Positions 32,239 through 41,980 of a DNA stretch of 64,000 nt are shown here, piece after piece. This DNA is from Reyranella aquatilis. GTDB lineage: Bacteria > Pseudomonadota > Alphaproteobacteria > Reyranellales > Reyranellaceae. A model generated the notes under the pieces. The model had not been told where the DNA came from. It searched no databases and saw nothing but the letters and a program-made list of their open reading frames with translations. Location of the stretch: contig NZ_JAJISD010000002.1 in the NCBI RefSeq assembly GCF_020880995.1, forward strand, positions 372,001-436,000. Reading direction: 5' to 3'. Position 1 is the first letter of the stretch. Every line of letters starts with the position of its first letter. The position numbers were made by a program, and so were the translations under genes.

Positions 32239-34644
32239 ATGGGCGAAGCCTTTGGTCGCACGACGTTGAAGCTTCTGGCCGGTTTCATCGGAGCGTCGCT
32301 GGTTACCGTGGCGGCCACCGCGCAAACCCAGGGGGAACCGCCCGGGCAGGTCGGACGGCTGGCTTTTGTCGACGGGACGGTCTCCTTCCACGACGACGAG
32401 CAGAGCGGCTGGACGAAGGCTGTCGTCAACACGCCCCTGACGAGCGGCGATGCGATCTGGACCGAACCCAATGCGCGCAGCGAGGTGTCCGTCGCGGGGA
32501 CGCGCATCCGGATGGACGGCTCCACCGAACTCGACATGTCGCAGATTGACGACAGCCAGGTCCGCCTGCAACTGGCGCAGGGTCGGATCGACGTGAAGAC
32601 CTTCGCGATGGACGCGACACAGCCGTACGAGATCGTCACGCCGCGCGGCACCATCACCCTGCAGCAGCAGGGCGACTATTACGTCGAGGCAGGCTCCACG
32701 CAGGACCCGACGCGGCTCGGCGTGCGGTCCGGCGCGGCGCAGATCCAGGGCCTCAACGGCCAGGTTCTGGCGGTGCGCGCCGGCGAAGTCGGCGAGGTGT
32801 CCGGCGACGGCAGTTCGCTGCAGCTCAAGGCCATCCACGCCGCGCCGCCGGCGCCGGCCGCCTCCTGGGCCGCGCGCGACCGGCAGGTCGTCTACGACCA
32901 GCAGCCGCAATACGTACCGGCCGGCATGACCGGCTACGAAGACCTCAACGCCTATGGCAATTGGGTCAACGACGGCAGTTACGGCCAGGTGTGGGTGCCG
33001 CGTTCGACGCCCGCCGGCTGGGCCCCCTATCGCACCGGCCACTGGTCGTATGTAAAGCCGTGGGGCTGGACGTGGATCGACGAGCAGCCCTGGGGCTTTG
33101 CGCCCTATCACTACGGCCGCTGGGCCAACAGCAACAATCGCTGGGTCTGGGTCCCGCCGCAGCGCGAGCAGCGGCCGGTCTATGCGCCGGCGCTGGTCGC
33201 GTTCGTGGGCGGCCTCGAACTGGCGGCGCAGCTCGGCAACCAGGGCCGCAATGCGGGTCCCGTCGGCTGGTTCCCGCTGGGACCACGCGAGGCGTACGTC
33301 CCGCCTTATTCGACCAACCGCGATTACTACCAGCGCATCAACCGGTCGGCGCAGATCCAGGACCGTGACCTGAACGATCGCTGGGAACGTGCGCAGCGCC
33401 GGGAGGCATTCGTTGCGGGCCGGAACTCGGCGCTGGCCAACCAGCGCTTCGCGACCGTGGTGCCGTCACAAACCTTCGTGCGCTCGCAGCCGGTGCAACG
33501 CGCGGCGCTGACGGTCACCGCCGACCAGATGGCGAAGGCCGCCGTGGCGCCTGTGTCGGCGCCGCCGGCTCCCACCGCTTCGTTCGCGGCGACGGCCGAC
33601 ACCAAGGCCGATGCAAAGACCGCGACCAAGCCGGATGATGCCAAGGCACCGGCCGACCCCAAGGCGGCGGCTGCGCGAAACGCTGCCGAGCCCAGGGGCA
33701 AGACCGGCGATTCAAAGGCCGGTGATGTGGGGGTCACAAAGACCACCGTTGCCGACATGCCGACACTCGCGAAACCCGTCGCAGCGGACCAGCAGAAGAA
33801 GGCTGCGGCCCCCGGTCCGAAGATCGCCTCGAGGGACGCCAAGCCGGGCGCCGACACCCAGGCCAAGACCGCCGAAAGCCCGGACGTGAAGACGGTCAAG
33901 CCCGCCACGCCGCCGCTGCAGCCCCGTCGGGGCGCCGCTCCGCCGGCGCTCAAGGAGACCAAGGCTGCGCCGGAGCCGGCCCGTCAGGAGAACGCCGGCA
34001 AGCCGGCGGTCAACCAGCCCAAGGAAGCGGCCCCCGCGCCGCCGAAGCCCGCCCTGGCCTCGCCCGAACCGTCCCCAGCGAAGCGTGACGAAGGCAAGCC
34101 CAGCGAGCCGAAGCAGGCCGCTCCGGCGGCCGAAAAGCCCGCCGAGAAGCCCTCTGAAAAGCCGGCTGAAAAGCAGACCGCGCCGCAGTCCCGCCCGGAC
34201 CCGGGCAAGCAGGACGATCGCAAGCAGGCGGCGCCGGACCAGCAGAAGCCCAGCGCGGCTCCTCAGCCCCGCTCGGAGGAGCCCAAGCAGGCTGCGCCTG
34301 CACCGAAGCCTGCCGCCGTTCCCCAGCCGCGTCAGGAAGAGCCGCGCCAGGCTGCCCCGCAGCCTGCGCCGAAGCCTGAGGCCGCGCCCCGTCCGGAAGC
34401 GCCGCGTCAGGCCGCGCCGCAGCCCAAGGCCGAACCCGCGCCGCCGCCGCAGCAGGCCCAGCCGCCGCGTCCGCAGCAGCCGGCGCCGCAGCCGCCACAG
34501 CAGCAGGCCCCCAAGGACAAGGAAACGCGCGCTCCGCAGCAGCAGCCGCAGCAGATCGCCCAGCCGCCGAAGGCTGAGCCACAGTCGCAACAGCAGCCGC
34601 AACGCGGCAACAACGGCGGCGGCACCAAAAAGGACAAGGACTAG
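32239..34644 (+). CDS. Exported FecR-domain and DUF6600 protein with long disordered tail
   Basis: 801 residues from the ATG at 32239, with AGGAGG eight bases upstream. A signal peptide (1-28) ends ATAQ. Residues about 40-190 form a FecR-like beta domain (GRLAFVDGTVSF, LTSGDAIWTEPNARSEV, RIDVKTFAM, PRGTITLQQQGDYYVEAG). Residues 225-310 are a Trp/Tyr-rich DUF6600 repeat (QVWVPRSTPAGWAPYRTGHW, PWGWTWIDEQPWGFAPYHYG). From about 455 to the end, 345 residues are almost only Ala, Pro, Lys, Gln and Glu, with no predicted fold. Probably periplasmic or cell-wall associated. No sigma factor or TonB receptor gene is adjacent, unlike true FecR genes. Confidence 0.85.
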   Translation: MGEAFGRTTLKLLAGFIGASLVTVAATAQTQGEPPGQVGRLAFVDGTVSFHDDEQSGWTKAVVNTPLTSGDAIWTEPNARSEVSVAGTRIRMDGSTELDMSQIDDSQVRLQLAQGRIDVKTFAMDATQPYEIVTPRGTITLQQQGDYYVEAGSTQDPTRLGVRSGAAQIQGLNGQVLAVRAGEVGEVSGDGSSLQLKAIHAAPPAPAASWAARDRQVVYDQQPQYVPAGMTGYEDLNAYGNWVNDGSYGQVWVPRSTPAGWAPYRTGHWSYVKPWGWTWIDEQPWGFAPYHYGRWANSNNRWVWVPPQREQRPVYAPALVAFVGGLELAAQLGNQGRNAGPVGWFPLGPREAYVPPYSTNRDYYQRINRSAQIQDRDLNDRWERAQRREAFVAGRNSALANQRFATVVPSQTFVRSQPVQRAALTVTADQMAKAAVAPVSAPPAPTASFAATADTKADAKTATKPDDAKAPADPKAAAARNAAEPRGKTGDSKAGDVGVTKTTVADMPTLAKPVAADQQKKAAAPGPKIASRDAKPGADTQAKTAESPDVKTVKPATPPLQPRRGAAPPALKETKAAPEPARQENAGKPAVNQPKEAAPAPPKPALASPEPSPAKRDEGKPSEPKQAAPAAEKPAEKPSEKPAEKQTAPQSRPDPGKQDDRKQAAPDQQKPSAAPQPRSEEPKQAAPAPKPAAVPQPRQEEPRQAAPQPAPKPEAAPRPEAPRQAAPQPKAEPAPPPQQAQPPRPQQPAPQPPQQQAPKDKETRAPQQQPQQIAQPPKAEPQSQQQPQRGNNGGGTKKDKD

Positions 34645-34678
34645 CCTGGCCCTCGGGGCGCAGGCCTCGAAGCCCGGC

Positions 34679-35647
34679 CTACAGAACCTGGTTTCGGAGC
34701 GTCGCCTCGCCCCGCCACAGGCGGTCGAGGTTCTCGATCAGGATGTCGATGACGTTGTCCTCATAGGCGCGGGTCTCGCCCGCCGTGTGCGGGGTGACGA
34801 AGACATTGGGCAACGTCCAGAGCGGCGATGCCGCCGGCAGCGGCTCCTCGGCGGTGACGTCGAGCGCCGCCGCCCAGATCTTGTTGCCTTCCATCGTCTC
34901 GATGAGAGCTGCTTCGTCGGCGACCTTGCCGCGCGCGACATTTACAAAGACCGACGAGGGCTTCATGGCGGCGAAGGCGGCCGCGCTCATCAGGCCGGTC
35001 GTCTCGGGCGTCAGCGCGCAGGTCAGCGCCACGATGTCGGCCTGCGGGACCAGCTTCACCACGTCCGCCATGCCGTGGATCTCGTCGGCGCCGTTGGCGC
35101 CCGCCTTCGGGTCGCGCCGGATGCCGATCACCTTCATGTCGAAGGCCTTGGCGAGCTTGGCGAGATGGCTGCCGATGCGGCCCATGCCGACGATCAGCAG
35201 CGTCTTGCCGCCCAGTTCGTCCTCGCGCTGGGTGAGATCGCCCAGCATGCCGCGCCAGACCTTTTTGTGCTGGTTGTCGCGCGCCTCGGGGATGCGGCGA
35301 TAGACGGCAAGGATGAGGGCCAGCGCGTGCTCGGCCACCGCGCGGGCGTTGACGCCGGCGGCACTCGCCAGACGGATGCCCTTGGCGCCCAGCATTTCCT
35401 TCGAATACTGGTCCATGCCGGAGCTGATCGACTGGATGAACTTCAGCTTGGAGGCATGAGGAATGATGTCGTTCTTCCACATGCCGGAGACCGAGACCAC
35501 ATCGGCCTCGCCGACCCGCTGCACGAACTCGTCGTAGCTGCGTACCTGGAAGCTGTTGATGCCGGTATTCCGGGCATCGAACCGCGCCTTCATCTGGTAT
35601 GCCGCATGCGCGAAGCAGATTGTCAGCTTATCTCTGGTCGGAAACAT
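34679..35647 (-). CDS. D-2-hydroxyacid dehydrogenase family protein
   Basis: 322-residue NAD(P)-dependent 2-hydroxyacid dehydrogenase. The Rossmann motif is VGMGRIGSHLA. Catalytic Arg lies in VNVARGKV, Glu in TAEEPLP and His in TPHTAGE, all in canonical order. The ATG at 35647 (MFPTRDKLT) has GGGGGAG upstream and is preferred over the ATG six codons earlier. It converges with the FecR-type gene, and its 5' end is 58 bases from the divergent aldolase gene, suggesting a shared control region. Substrate: a 2-keto or hydroxy acid. Confidence 0.9.
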   Translation of the reverse strand: MFPTRDKLTICFAHAAYQMKARFDARNTGINSFQVRSYDEFVQRVGEADVVSVSGMWKNDIIPHASKLKFIQSISSGMDQYSKEMLGAKGIRLASAAGVNARAVAEHALALILAVYRRIPEARDNQHKKVWRGMLGDLTQREDELGGKTLLIVGMGRIGSHLAKLAKAFDMKVIGIRRDPKAGANGADEIHGMADVVKLVPQADIVALTCALTPETTGLMSAAAFAAMKPSSVFVNVARGKVADEAALIETMEGNKIWAAALDVTAEEPLPAASPLWTLPNVFVTPHTAGETRAYEDNVIDILIENLDRLWRGEATLRNQVL

Positions 35648-35705
35648 GGAACTCCCCCTGCACAAGGTGCCACACTAGCGCGAACGACCACCCTGGGGGA
35701 ACAAG

Positions 35706-36554
35706 ATGAGCCGCAATCCACTTCGCGAAGCACTGAACGCGGGCAAGCCGACCGTCGGCACGCACATCCTGTCGGCCTGGCCGACGCTGGTCGAATTGAT
35801 CGGCCATTCGAAGCAATACGACTATGTGGAGTTCACGGCCGAGTACGCGCCCTTCACCATGCACGACCTCGACAATCTCGGCCGCTCGTTCGAGTTGATG
35901 GGCATGTCGGGCATGATCAAGATCGAGCAGACGCAGTACACGCACCAGGCAATGCGCGCGATCGGCTCGGGCTTCCAGAGCGTGCTTTTCGCCGACATCC
36001 GTTCGGTGGAGGACGCAAAGGCCGCGGTCGACGCGGTGCGCGCCGAGACGACGATGGCGCAGGGCGCCCGGGCCCGCGGCCGGATGGGCGTCGGCATGCG
36101 CCGCGACGTCGGCACGGTCCGCACCGGCGGCTCGCCGGCTTACGTCGACGCGCTGAACGACGTGGTGATCGCCATCATGGTCGAGAAGAAGTCCTGCGTG
36201 GACGATCTCGATCGCGTCCTCGACGTGCCGGGCCTCGACATGATCCAGTTCGGTGCTTCCGATTACTCGATGAGCATCGGCCTGACAGGACAGGCCAATC
36301 ACCCCGACGTGGTGGCGGCCGAGAAGAAGACTATCGAGATGGCGCTGAAGAAGGGCCTGCACCCGCGCGTCGAGCTGCGCGACCCGAGCCAGGCGGCCAA
36401 GTATCTCGACATGGGCGTGAAGCATTTCTGCATCGGCTGGGACGTACGCATCCTCGCCGACTGGTGGGACACCAAGGGCGCCGAGATGCGCGGCCTGCTG
36501 GGCGACAAGCCGGCGGCGCCGGCCAAGGCTCCCGCCAAGGCCGGCAACTACTAA
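35706..36554 (+). CDS. HpcH/HpaI aldolase/citrate lyase family protein
   Basis: 282-residue TIM-barrel class II aldolase-like protein. Conserved points: THILSAWPTLVELIG, YDYVEFTAEYAPFTM, the metal-binding Glu in IMVEKKSCVDDLD, and the Asp in FGASDYSMSIG. The PMVET motif of HpaI is replaced by VLFADIRS, so the active site is modified. A PAAPAKAPAKAG tail is an odd low-complexity end. It is the first gene of a plus-strand unit with a peptidase and a serine hydrolase. The substrate could be a 2-oxo-4-hydroxy acid, not confirmed. Confidence 0.82.
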   Translation: MSRNPLREALNAGKPTVGTHILSAWPTLVELIGHSKQYDYVEFTAEYAPFTMHDLDNLGRSFELMGMSGMIKIEQTQYTHQAMRAIGSGFQSVLFADIRSVEDAKAAVDAVRAETTMAQGARARGRMGVGMRRDVGTVRTGGSPAYVDALNDVVIAIMVEKKSCVDDLDRVLDVPGLDMIQFGASDYSMSIGLTGQANHPDVVAAEKKTIEMALKKGLHPRVELRDPSQAAKYLDMGVKHFCIGWDVRILADWWDTKGAEMRGLLGDKPAAPAKAPAKAGNY

Positions 36555-36573
36555 CCTCCCCTGCGAGAGCCTC

Positions 36574-38658
36574 ATGAAGCCACCGATCGCGCCGCGACGT
36601 CCGTCGCGGCGCACCCTGCACGGCGTCACGCTCGACGACGAGTACGCATGGCTGAAGGACGCGAAGTGGCAGGAGGTGCTGCGCGATCCGTCACTGCTCG
36701 ATCCCGACATCCGCGCCTACATCGAGGCCGAGAACACCTATGCCGAGGAGAGGCTCGGGCCGACGCAGGCGCTTCAGAAGACGCTGGTCGCGGAAATGCG
36801 TGGCCGGATCAAGGAGGACGATTCCGGCGTGCCGACGCCCGACGGCCCCTTCTCGTATCTGTGGAAGTTCCGTGAGGGCGGCCAGCACCAGCAGATCGGT
36901 CGCACGCCACGCGACGGCGGCGAAATGCAGACGATCCTCGACGGCGATGCGCTGGCCAGGGCGTCCGACTATTTCAAGTTCGGCGGCACGCGCCATTCGC
37001 CCGATCACCGGCTCGAAGCGTGGAGCGCCGACCTGCGCGGCTCCGAGTACTTCACCGTGCGCGTCCGTCGCTGGGACAGCGGCGAGGACCTGCCCGACAC
37101 GCTCACCGAGACCAGCGGCAGCGTCGTATGGGGACACGATTCCTCGTTCTTCTTCTACGTCAAGGTCGACGAGAACCACCGCCCCCTGAAGGTCTACCGG
37201 CACCGACTGGGCACGGCGCAGGCGGAGGACGTGCTGGTGTACGAGGAGCCGGACGTAGGCTGGTTCACCCGCATCGACGAAAGCGCCAGTGGCCGCTTCT
37301 GCATCGTTTCCGGTGGCGATCACGATACGACCGAGCAACGGCTGATCGACCTTTCGGTGCCGGACGCGCCGCCGCGGCTGGTCGCGCCGCGCGAGAAGGG
37401 CGTGCGCTACAACGTGGCCGATCGCGGCGAGGAACTGTTCATCCTGACCAACGAAGGAGCCGCCATCGACTTCAAGATCGTCACCGCGCCGCTCGCCACG
37501 CCGCAGCGCGCCCACTGGCGCGAGTACGTGCCGCACCGGCCGGGCACCTACATCCTGGGCATCGATCTCTTCGCCGGCCATCTCGTGCGGCTGGAACGGA
37601 CCAATGCCCTGCCCTCGATCGCGATCCGCGATCTCGCGACGCAAGCCGAGCACACGATCGCCTTCGACGAGACCGCCTATTCGCTCGACATGGTGGGCGG
37701 CTTCGAGTTCGAGACCACGGTGATGCGCTTCGCCTATTCGTCGATGACGACGCCGTCGGAGGTCTACGAATACGACATGGCTACCCGGCAGCGAACCTTG
37801 CGCAAGCGCCAGGAGATCCCGTCCGGACACGACCCCGCCGCCTATGTCACGACGCGCATCACCGCCGTCGCGCACGACGGCGCGGAGGTCCCGGTGTCGA
37901 TCCTGCATCGCCGCAACCTGGTGCGCGACGGCCGCGCGCCACTGCTGCTCTACGGCTACGGCTCCTACGGCATGGCGATGCCGGCTTCCTTCTCGGCCAA
38001 CCGCCTGTCGCTGGTCGATCGCGGCTTCGTCTATGCCATCGCCCATATCCGCGGCGGCTCCGACAAGGGCTGGTCGTGGTATCTCGACGGCAAGCGCGAG
38101 AAGAAGACCAACACGTTCGACGATTTCGTCGCCGCGGGCCGGGCCTTGATCGAAGCGAACTACACTTCGGCGAAGCGCATCGTGGGCCATGGCGGCAGCG
38201 CGGGCGGGATGCTGATGGGCGCGGTCGCCAACCGAGCGCCGGACCTCTTCGCCGGGATCATCGCCGAAGTCCCGTTCGTCGACGTGCTGGCGACCATGCT
38301 CGACGACAAGCTGCCACTCACGCCGCCGGAATGGCCCGAATGGGGCAATCCGATCACCGACCCGGAGGCGTTCCGCTACATCCGCTCCTATTCGCCCTAC
38401 GACAACGTGACGGCGCAGAACTACCCGGCGATCCTGGCGATGGCCGGCCTCACCGATCCGCGCGTTACCTACTGGGAGCCGGCCAAATGGGTGGCCCGGT
38501 TGCGTGCGACCATGACCGGCGGCGGCCCGGTGATCCTGCGCACCAACATGGGTGCGGGGCATGGTGGCTCGTCGGGCCGCTTCAGTCGCCTGGACGAGGT
38601 CGCGATCGCCTATGCCTTCGCGCTGGATACAGTCGGACTGGCAGGAGGGGCACCATGA
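36574..38658 (+). CDS. ptrB: Prolyl oligopeptidase family serine peptidase (protease II-like)
   Basis: 694 residues with an N-terminal beta-propeller (about 70-400) and a C-terminal alpha/beta hydrolase domain. The nucleophile is in GHGGSAGGML, the Asp in GLTDPRVTYWEPAKW, and the His in MGAGHGGSSG. The propeller and the N-terminal EYAWLKDAKWQEVLRDP match oligopeptidase B, which cleaves peptides after Arg or Lys; family members vary. No signal peptide. It starts 19 bases after the aldolase gene, and its stop overlaps the next ATG (ATGA). Confidence 0.9.
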   Translation: MKPPIAPRRPSRRTLHGVTLDDEYAWLKDAKWQEVLRDPSLLDPDIRAYIEAENTYAEERLGPTQALQKTLVAEMRGRIKEDDSGVPTPDGPFSYLWKFREGGQHQQIGRTPRDGGEMQTILDGDALARASDYFKFGGTRHSPDHRLEAWSADLRGSEYFTVRVRRWDSGEDLPDTLTETSGSVVWGHDSSFFFYVKVDENHRPLKVYRHRLGTAQAEDVLVYEEPDVGWFTRIDESASGRFCIVSGGDHDTTEQRLIDLSVPDAPPRLVAPREKGVRYNVADRGEELFILTNEGAAIDFKIVTAPLATPQRAHWREYVPHRPGTYILGIDLFAGHLVRLERTNALPSIAIRDLATQAEHTIAFDETAYSLDMVGGFEFETTVMRFAYSSMTTPSEVYEYDMATRQRTLRKRQEIPSGHDPAAYVTTRITAVAHDGAEVPVSILHRRNLVRDGRAPLLLYGYGSYGMAMPASFSANRLSLVDRGFVYAIAHIRGGSDKGWSWYLDGKREKKTNTFDDFVAAGRALIEANYTSAKRIVGHGGSAGGMLMGAVANRAPDLFAGIIAEVPFVDVLATMLDDKLPLTPPEWPEWGNPITDPEAFRYIRSYSPYDNVTAQNYPAILAMAGLTDPRVTYWEPAKWVARLRATMTGGGPVILRTNMGAGHGGSSGRFSRLDEVAIAYAFALDTVGLAGGAP

Positions 38659-39818
38659 AGGCGCGCATCGACAGGATCCTGAGCGAGGCCGTACAGCGCG
38701 GCGACGTGCCCGGCGTGGCGGCCGTCGCGACGGGCGAGAACGGCAGGCTCTACGAGGGCGGCTTCGGCAAGGCGATCCTGGGCCAGGAGGCCGAGATGAC
38801 GCCGGACACCGTCGTCTGGCTCGCCTCCATGACCAAGGCGGTGACCGGCGCGGTGGCGATGCAGCAGGTCGAGCGCGGTGCGCTGAAGCTCGACGCCCCG
38901 GCGAAAGAGATCATTCCCTATCTCGGCGAGGTGCAGGTGCTCGAAGGCTTCGACGCGGCGGGGCAGCCGCGCCTGCGCAAGCCCGTGCGCGACATCACCC
39001 TGCGTCATCTGCTGACGCACACCGCGGGCTTCGGCTACGACATCTGGAATCCGGAGATCCTGCGCTATCGCGAGGTCATGGACGTGCCCACCATCGGCAC
39101 CGGCCTCGACAAGTCGCTGACCACGCCGCTGCTGTTCGATCCCGGCGTGCGCTGGCAGTACGGGATCGGCATCGACTGGGCTGGCAAGATGGTCGAGGCG
39201 GTCACCGGCCGGAAGCTCGGCCAGGTGATGCACGACGACCTGTTCGCGCCGCTCGGCATGGACAGCACCGCCTTCCGCCTGACGCCGGCGATGCGCGCGC
39301 GCATGGCCCGCGTCCACCATCGCAAGGAAGACGGCAGCCTGGTTGCGGACCTGAAGCGCGAGGTCCCGCAGGAGCCGGAGTTCGAGGCGGGCGGCGGCGG
39401 CCTCTACTCGACGGCGAACGACTACCTGAAGTTCGTGCGCATGGTGCTCGACGACGGGAAGTCCGCGACCGGCGACGTCGTGATGCAGCCCGCGACGGTC
39501 GATGCGATGGCGACGAATGCGATGGGCGACTCGACGGTGAGCCTTCTGAAGACCGTGATGCCGGCCCTGTCCAATGACGCGGAGTTCTTTCCCGGCATCA
39601 CCAAGCAGTGGGGCCTCAGCTTCCTGATCAACAACGAGGAAGCACCCACGGGCCGCTCCGCCGGCAGCCTCTGCTGGGCCGGTCTGCCCAACACCTACTA
39701 CTGGATCGACCGCCGGAAGCGCCTGGGCGGCGTCTACATGACCCAGATCCTGCCCTTCGCCGACGTGAAGTCGCTACCGCTGTTCTACGCCTTCGAAAGC
39801 GCCGTCTACGGGCGCTGA
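38655..39818 (+). CDS. Serine hydrolase, class C beta-lactamase family
   Basis: 387-residue SxxK esterase. SxxK is S58-M-T-K61; the second-motif tyrosine is in WQYGIGIDWAG; glycine-rich segment near SLCWAGLPNTYYW. No signal peptide, so cytoplasmic. Paralogous in fold to the gene at 13727 but only distantly similar. It is coupled to the peptidase gene by a 4-base ATGA overlap. Its 3' end overlaps the convergent cyclase gene by 13 bases. Substrate unknown; a beta-lactam or small ester is possible. Confidence 0.88.
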   Translation: MKARIDRILSEAVQRGDVPGVAAVATGENGRLYEGGFGKAILGQEAEMTPDTVVWLASMTKAVTGAVAMQQVERGALKLDAPAKEIIPYLGEVQVLEGFDAAGQPRLRKPVRDITLRHLLTHTAGFGYDIWNPEILRYREVMDVPTIGTGLDKSLTTPLLFDPGVRWQYGIGIDWAGKMVEAVTGRKLGQVMHDDLFAPLGMDSTAFRLTPAMRARMARVHHRKEDGSLVADLKREVPQEPEFEAGGGGLYSTANDYLKFVRMVLDDGKSATGDVVMQPATVDAMATNAMGDSTVSLLKTVMPALSNDAEFFPGITKQWGLSFLINNEEAPTGRSAGSLCWAGLPNTYYWIDRRKRLGGVYMTQILPFADVKSLPLFYAFESAVYGR

Positions 39819-41056
39819 TCTCTCGAGACTCCGTTCGAAACCGAGAGACCGAACAGCTCCGTGTCTTCGCGCACGCCGCGAAGGCGGTGGCGGCCGAGGC
39901 AAACCAGCCGGTCGCGGCTCGCGGTCGCGACTTCCGCGAAGGCCTGGGAAATCAGCAAGGCCTGGTCGAGCGGCTGGCACAGCGCCTCGATGCGCGAGGC
40001 CTCGTTGACCGCCGGACCGATCACCGTGAAATCGAGCCGCGTGTCCGAGCCGACATTGCCGTAGAGCACGCGCCCGATATGCAGGGAGATGTCGAGCGAA
40101 GTGGCGGGCTGGCCCGCTTTGCGGCGCTCGACGTTCAGCGCCTCGACACGGGCCAGCACCTCCTGTGCCGCCGCGAGCGCCTCGGCGCAGCCCCCGGCGC
40201 GCTCGCCTCCGATCACGGCAAAGGCGGCCAGCATGCCGTCACCCATGAACTTCAGCACCTCGCCGCCATGCGCTGTCACGGGCTGGACCATGCAGCTGAA
40301 GTAGTCGTCGAGCAGCACGATCAGGTCACGGCCCGGCATCGTGTCGGCGAGCGCCGTGAAACCGCGCAGGTCGGTAAAGAACACGACGGCCTCAACGCTC
40401 TGGACTTCGCCGCGCAACACGGTGCCGGACAGTACGCGGCTCGCCGGGTCGTTGCCGAGATAGGCCGCGAGCAGGCCGTGGCCGATGCCCCGCATGCTGG
40501 TGGCCTTCACGGCAAGGGCGAAGACCGGCATCACCTCGCGCAGGAGCGCCAGATCCTCGTCGCTGAAGCCGCCGGGTCGGTCGGTCGCAGCCGAGACGGC
40601 AAGCCACAGGCGCTCGGCATGATCGGCCTCGCTCGAGCTGCCGACCTGCGGCGTCAGCTCGCCGAACGGCTGCACCCATCCCATCCACTCCGTCATGCCC
40701 TCGCCGCGCAATTCGTCGAACACCGGAATGCCGGGCAGAACGTCGGCAGCGTCCAGAGGCTGGCGGAGCTCGGCGATCCCGTCGCGCAGCATCGCGGCAA
40801 ACGGGCTCTGCTGGATCTGCGCCGAATCGATGTCGGCGTGGGCGAACTCGAAATGCCGGGCGACACCTTCGCCCGAAGTCCAGATCAGGCTGCGGGCCCG
40901 TACCATGGGATGCAGCGTGTTCATGCCCACGAACATGCGCTCGATCCGCAACCCCGCCTCGTTGAGGCGGCGGCCGAAACCGTCGACCAGTTCCTCGAGA
41001 GACATGTTGCGCAGGCCGGCCTGCGCCAGCCAGCCGGCCATCGCGATGGCCGTCAT
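39806..41056 (-). CDS. Class III adenylate cyclase with N-terminal sensor-like domain
   Basis: 416 residues. The C-terminal cyclase domain (about 215-400) has the metal Asp in VVFFTDLRGFTAL, the adenine-specifying Lys and metal Asp in LKFMGDGML, the purine Asp of LDFTVIG, and the transition-state Asn and Arg in VNEASRIEAL, so it should make cAMP rather than cGMP. Residues 1-210 carry no transmembrane helix and look GAF-like. It ends a tight minus-strand operon: SDR, PhyH dioxygenase, polysaccharide deacetylase-type enzyme, cyclase, with gaps of 1-7 bases. It likely senses a metabolite in the cytoplasm. Confidence 0.88.
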   Translation of the reverse strand: MTAIAMAGWLAQAGLRNMSLEELVDGFGRRLNEAGLRIERMFVGMNTLHPMVRARSLIWTSGEGVARHFEFAHADIDSAQIQQSPFAAMLRDGIAELRQPLDAADVLPGIPVFDELRGEGMTEWMGWVQPFGELTPQVGSSSEADHAERLWLAVSAATDRPGGFSDEDLALLREVMPVFALAVKATSMRGIGHGLLAAYLGNDPASRVLSGTVLRGEVQSVEAVVFFTDLRGFTALADTMPGRDLIVLLDDYFSCMVQPVTAHGGEVLKFMGDGMLAAFAVIGGERAGGCAEALAAAQEVLARVEALNVERRKAGQPATSLDISLHIGRVLYGNVGSDTRLDFTVIGPAVNEASRIEALCQPLDQALLISQAFAEVATASRDRLVCLGRHRLRGVREDTELFGLSVSNGVSRDQRP

Positions 41057-41063
41057 CGCACGC

Positions 41064-41978
41064 TCACGCCGCCGGCGGCACCATCGTACCCTCGGGGAGC
41101 GCGGCGCAGTAATCGTAGATGTCGCTCGGCCGCGTGAACCAGACCTTGTCCTTTTGCGGATGGTTCACGATGTGCGACAGCGCCTCGCGCAGCGCCCGCA
41201 GCCGGTAGGGCTGGCCCACGATCATCGTATGGAGGGCGATGCCGCAGACCAGCGGCTGCTTCGCCGACTGGCGCAGCAGCTCCTCGAACTGGCCGATGAT
41301 CATGTCGCGGAATTCCTCGCCGCTGTGATGGCGCACCAGCACCTGCGGGCTGTCGTTGACCTCGATCGGATAGGGCACGCTCATCAGCGGGCCTGAGCGT
41401 GTCTTCATCCAGATCGGCTGATCGTCGTTGGGCCAGTCCATCAGGAAGTCGTAGCCCGTCTCCTTGAGAAGGTCGGGGGTAACGCGGGTCGAGGCCATCC
41501 ACGGCGCCATCCAGCCGCGCGGCCGCTTGCCCGAGGCCTTCTCGATCGAATCGCCGATCTCCTGCAGGAAGCGCTTCTCGTCGGCCTCCCACATGCCGCC
41601 GTGGCGCTCGGCATTGGTGCGGCCATGGCCGATGAACTCGTCCCCGCGCGCCTTCAGCGCGTCGACGATCTGCGGCGCATAGTCGAACACCGTGGTGTTG
41701 ATCAGGTGCGCGGCCGGCAGGTTTAGTTCGTCGAACAGTTCGAGGCAGCGCCACACGCCCACCCGGTTGCCGTAGTCGCGCCAGGCGAAGGTGCGCGGAT
41801 CGGGCGGCGGGTTGGCGACGGTGAGCAGATGCCCCTCGCCCGCGCCGAAGGCGAAATGCTCGATGTTGAGGCCGAGATAGACCGCGAGCCGCTTGCCCTC
41901 CGGCCACGAATAATCCTTGCGCTCGGTGATCGGCGAATAGGGATAGCGGTCGTGATACGGCAGCTTGATCGTGTGCAT
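41064..41978 (-). CDS. Polysaccharide deacetylase family protein (PuuE/allantoinase-like)
   Basis: 304-residue NodB-fold metal hydrolase. Visible elements are YLGLNIEHFAFG, a TTVFDYAPQI segment, EFIGHGRTNAERHG with a histidine metal ligand and the catalytic Asp nearby, and ALHTMIVGQPYRL near the C-terminus with the His. This branch contains PuuE-type allantoinases and acyl- or amide-hydrolysing deacetylases acting on small molecules, and no signal peptide is present, so a cytoplasmic small-molecule amidohydrolase is more likely than a wall deacetylase. It starts 2 bases after the PhyH gene. Confidence 0.85.
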   Translation of the reverse strand: MHTIKLPYHDRYPYSPITERKDYSWPEGKRLAVYLGLNIEHFAFGAGEGHLLTVANPPPDPRTFAWRDYGNRVGVWRCLELFDELNLPAAHLINTTVFDYAPQIVDALKARGDEFIGHGRTNAERHGGMWEADEKRFLQEIGDSIEKASGKRPRGWMAPWMASTRVTPDLLKETGYDFLMDWPNDDQPIWMKTRSGPLMSVPYPIEVNDSPQVLVRHHSGEEFRDMIIGQFEELLRQSAKQPLVCGIALHTMIVGQPYRLRALREALSHIVNHPQKDKVWFTRPSDIYDYCAALPEGTMVPPAA

Positions 41979-41980
41979 TC

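Noticed and set aside
33600..34640. Repetitive DNA in the FecR-DUF6600 gene as a CRISPR-like or tandem repeat array
   Set aside because: The repetition is degenerate Ala/Pro/Lys/Gln coding sequence in one open frame with no constant unit or spacer.
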